64,000 bases of DNA, from positions 186,001 to 250,000 of the forward strand of contig CAJXNC010000002.1 of assembly GCA_913056125.1 (NCBI GenBank). Direction: 5' to 3'. Position numbers and translations under genes: made by a program. The DNA is from an uncultured Altererythrobacter sp. GTDB taxonomy: Bacteria; Pseudomonadota; Alphaproteobacteria; Sphingomonadales; Sphingomonadaceae. Of the stretch, positions 63,431 to 64,000 are shown in pieces. Each line of letters begins with the position of its first letter. Position 1 is the stretch's first letter. Under the pieces are notes generated by a model. The model worked only from the letters and a program-made list of their open reading frames with translations, was not told the DNA's origin and ran no database searches.

Positions 63431-63891
63431 TGCCCTCCATTCGCGAGACAAGGACGCTTCCCTATTCGGCGGAGCAGTTGTTCGACATCGTCGCCGATGT
63501 CGGCAAGTACCCGGAATTCCTGCCCTGGGTGGTGGCGACGCGCGTACGTGACAATACCGAAACAGGCCTGACCGCGGACATGCTGGTCGGCTTCAAGGCT
63601 CTGCGCGAGAAGTTCACCTCAAAAGTGGAAAAGGAACGGCCGAACATGGTGCGAGTGCACTATATCGACGGGCCGCTGCGCGATCTGGACAATCTGTGGA
63701 CCTTCACGCCGACCGAAGATGGCGGCTGCGAGCTGTTCTTCAGCGTCGATTTCAGCTTCAAGAACATGATGTTCGAGGCCTTGGCCGGGCAATATATCGA
63801 CCGCGCATTCCGCAAGATGGTCGCCGCGTTCGAAACGCGGGCTGAAGAGCTTTACGGCAGCAGCAATTCCAGCGCGCAAAGCGTCGCCTGA
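63430..63891 (+). CDS. RatA/COQ10-type START domain protein
   Basis: This 153-residue protein belongs to the polyketide-cyclase/START family that includes ubiquinone-binding COQ10 and E. coli RatA. It starts [39 protein letters not shown], and has KALREKFTSKVEKERPNMVRVHYIDGPLRDLDNLWTF and FFSVDFSFKNMMFEALAG. In alphaproteobacteria it often follows lipA and is thought to carry ubiquinone rather than act as a toxin. It overlaps lipA (TGATG) and the convergent cinA-like gene by 40 bases. Confidence 0.9.
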   Translation: MPSIRETRTLPYSAEQLFDIVADVGKYPEFLPWVVATRVRDNTETGLTADMLVGFKALREKFTSKVEKERPNMVRVHYIDGPLRDLDNLWTFTPTEDGGCELFFSVDFSFKNMMFEALAGQYIDRAFRKMVAAFETRAEELYGSSNSSAQSVA

Positions 63892-64000
63892 AGCCGCACA
63901 TCGCCGCGTTCGCGCGCATCGAAGAGCTGGTTTTCCGCTTCGGGCTTTTCCTTCCCGCGCTCAAGCCGGGCAAAGACCACCGTGCCGACAGGTTTTTCCT
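63852..64000 (-). CDS. CinA-family protein, C-terminal end (gene runs off the window)
   Basis: Reading the minus strand from the window edge gives EKPVGTVVFARLERGKEKP and, further on, RLQATLCALELLLP with a stop at 63854-63852. EKPVGTVxFA followed by R-x-x-A-xxxALxLL is the C-terminal end of CinA/PncC nicotinamide-nucleotide amidohydrolase proteins. Only about 48 residues are in the window, so the call rests on that motif. The 3' end overlaps the RatA-like gene by 40 bases. Confidence 0.6.
   Translation of the reverse strand, partial: EKPVGTVVFARLERGKEKPEAENQLFDARERGDVRLQATLCALELLLP

Noticed and set aside
63430-63891. RatA toxin of a toxin-antitoxin system
   Set aside because: No antitoxin gene is adjacent; placement after lipA and the START-family fold favour a ubiquinone-binding role.

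Overview
This window looks like chromosomal DNA of a GC-rich alphaproteobacterium, most likely Sphingomonadales near Erythrobacteraceae. That placement is inferred from gene content: two PQQ quinoproteins, a RibBX-type riboflavin enzyme, a DUF883/holin-like operon, a yqeY-dnaG-rpoD operon, and small secreted proteins I associate with this group. I did not run a database search. Coding density is high. I see no insertion sequence, prophage, CRISPR array or compositional island, and no gene-free stretch longer than about 200 bases.

Layout. 1-4.5 kb: purL (3' part outside the window), then xseB-ispA-coaD and a periplasmic cyclophilin. 4.5-10.7 kb: queA and tgt (queuosine tRNA modification) flanking a cupin, a YadGH-type ABC exporter and a DUF481 outer-membrane protein, then an M50 protease. 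10.7-15 kb: a secreted S9 peptidase converging on rpsD, which has an unusually structured 5' leader, and two tandem paralogous small secreted proteins. 14.5-17.7 kb (minus): the operon rpiB-glyA-small membrane protein-nrdR-trmJ. 17.7-27.4 kb: the most accessory part, with a cytochrome-PQQ dehydrogenase of the polyvinyl-alcohol-dehydrogenase type, a GMC oxidoreductase downstream of two paralogous secreted NTF2-like proteins, an unknown secreted protein, an orphan ParA, an MFS carrier and a DUF2059 protein. 27.4-33.9 kb: a DEAD-box helicase and yqeY-dnaG-rpoD. 34-40.1 kb: carA, two small envelope genes, carB, greA. 40.1-42.4 kb: DUF4170 and a four-gene stress-type membrane operon resembling E. 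coli yqjD-yqjE-yqjK. 42.5-46.3 kb: eno and a soluble PQQ glucose-dehydrogenase-like protein. 46.3-52.5 kb: ribBX-ribH-aldo/keto reductase divergent from a flavin reductase, then SDR-hydroxyacid oxidase-M48 protease. 52.6-58.4 kb: tRNA-Lys(CUU) and the rod-shape operon mreBCD-mrdA-rodA. 58.6-64 kb: mutL plus a lipoprotein, a NYN/LOTUS RNase-like protein, a beta carbonic anhydrase, lipA, a RatA/COQ10-type START protein and the 3' end of a cinA-like gene.

Most interesting: the RibBX enzyme carries an N-terminal helix-turn-helix domain, and a perfect 16-bp palindrome exactly fills the -35/-10 spacer of its own apparently leaderless promoter, with a further half-site 32 bp upstream. This looks like a self-regulating riboflavin enzyme replacing the FMN riboswitch. 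Other regulatory candidates are a pseudoknot-capable rpsD leader, a palindrome between the divergent carA and yqeY-dnaG-rpoD promoters, and an 11-bp inverted repeat covering the ribosome binding site of the quinoprotein after eno.
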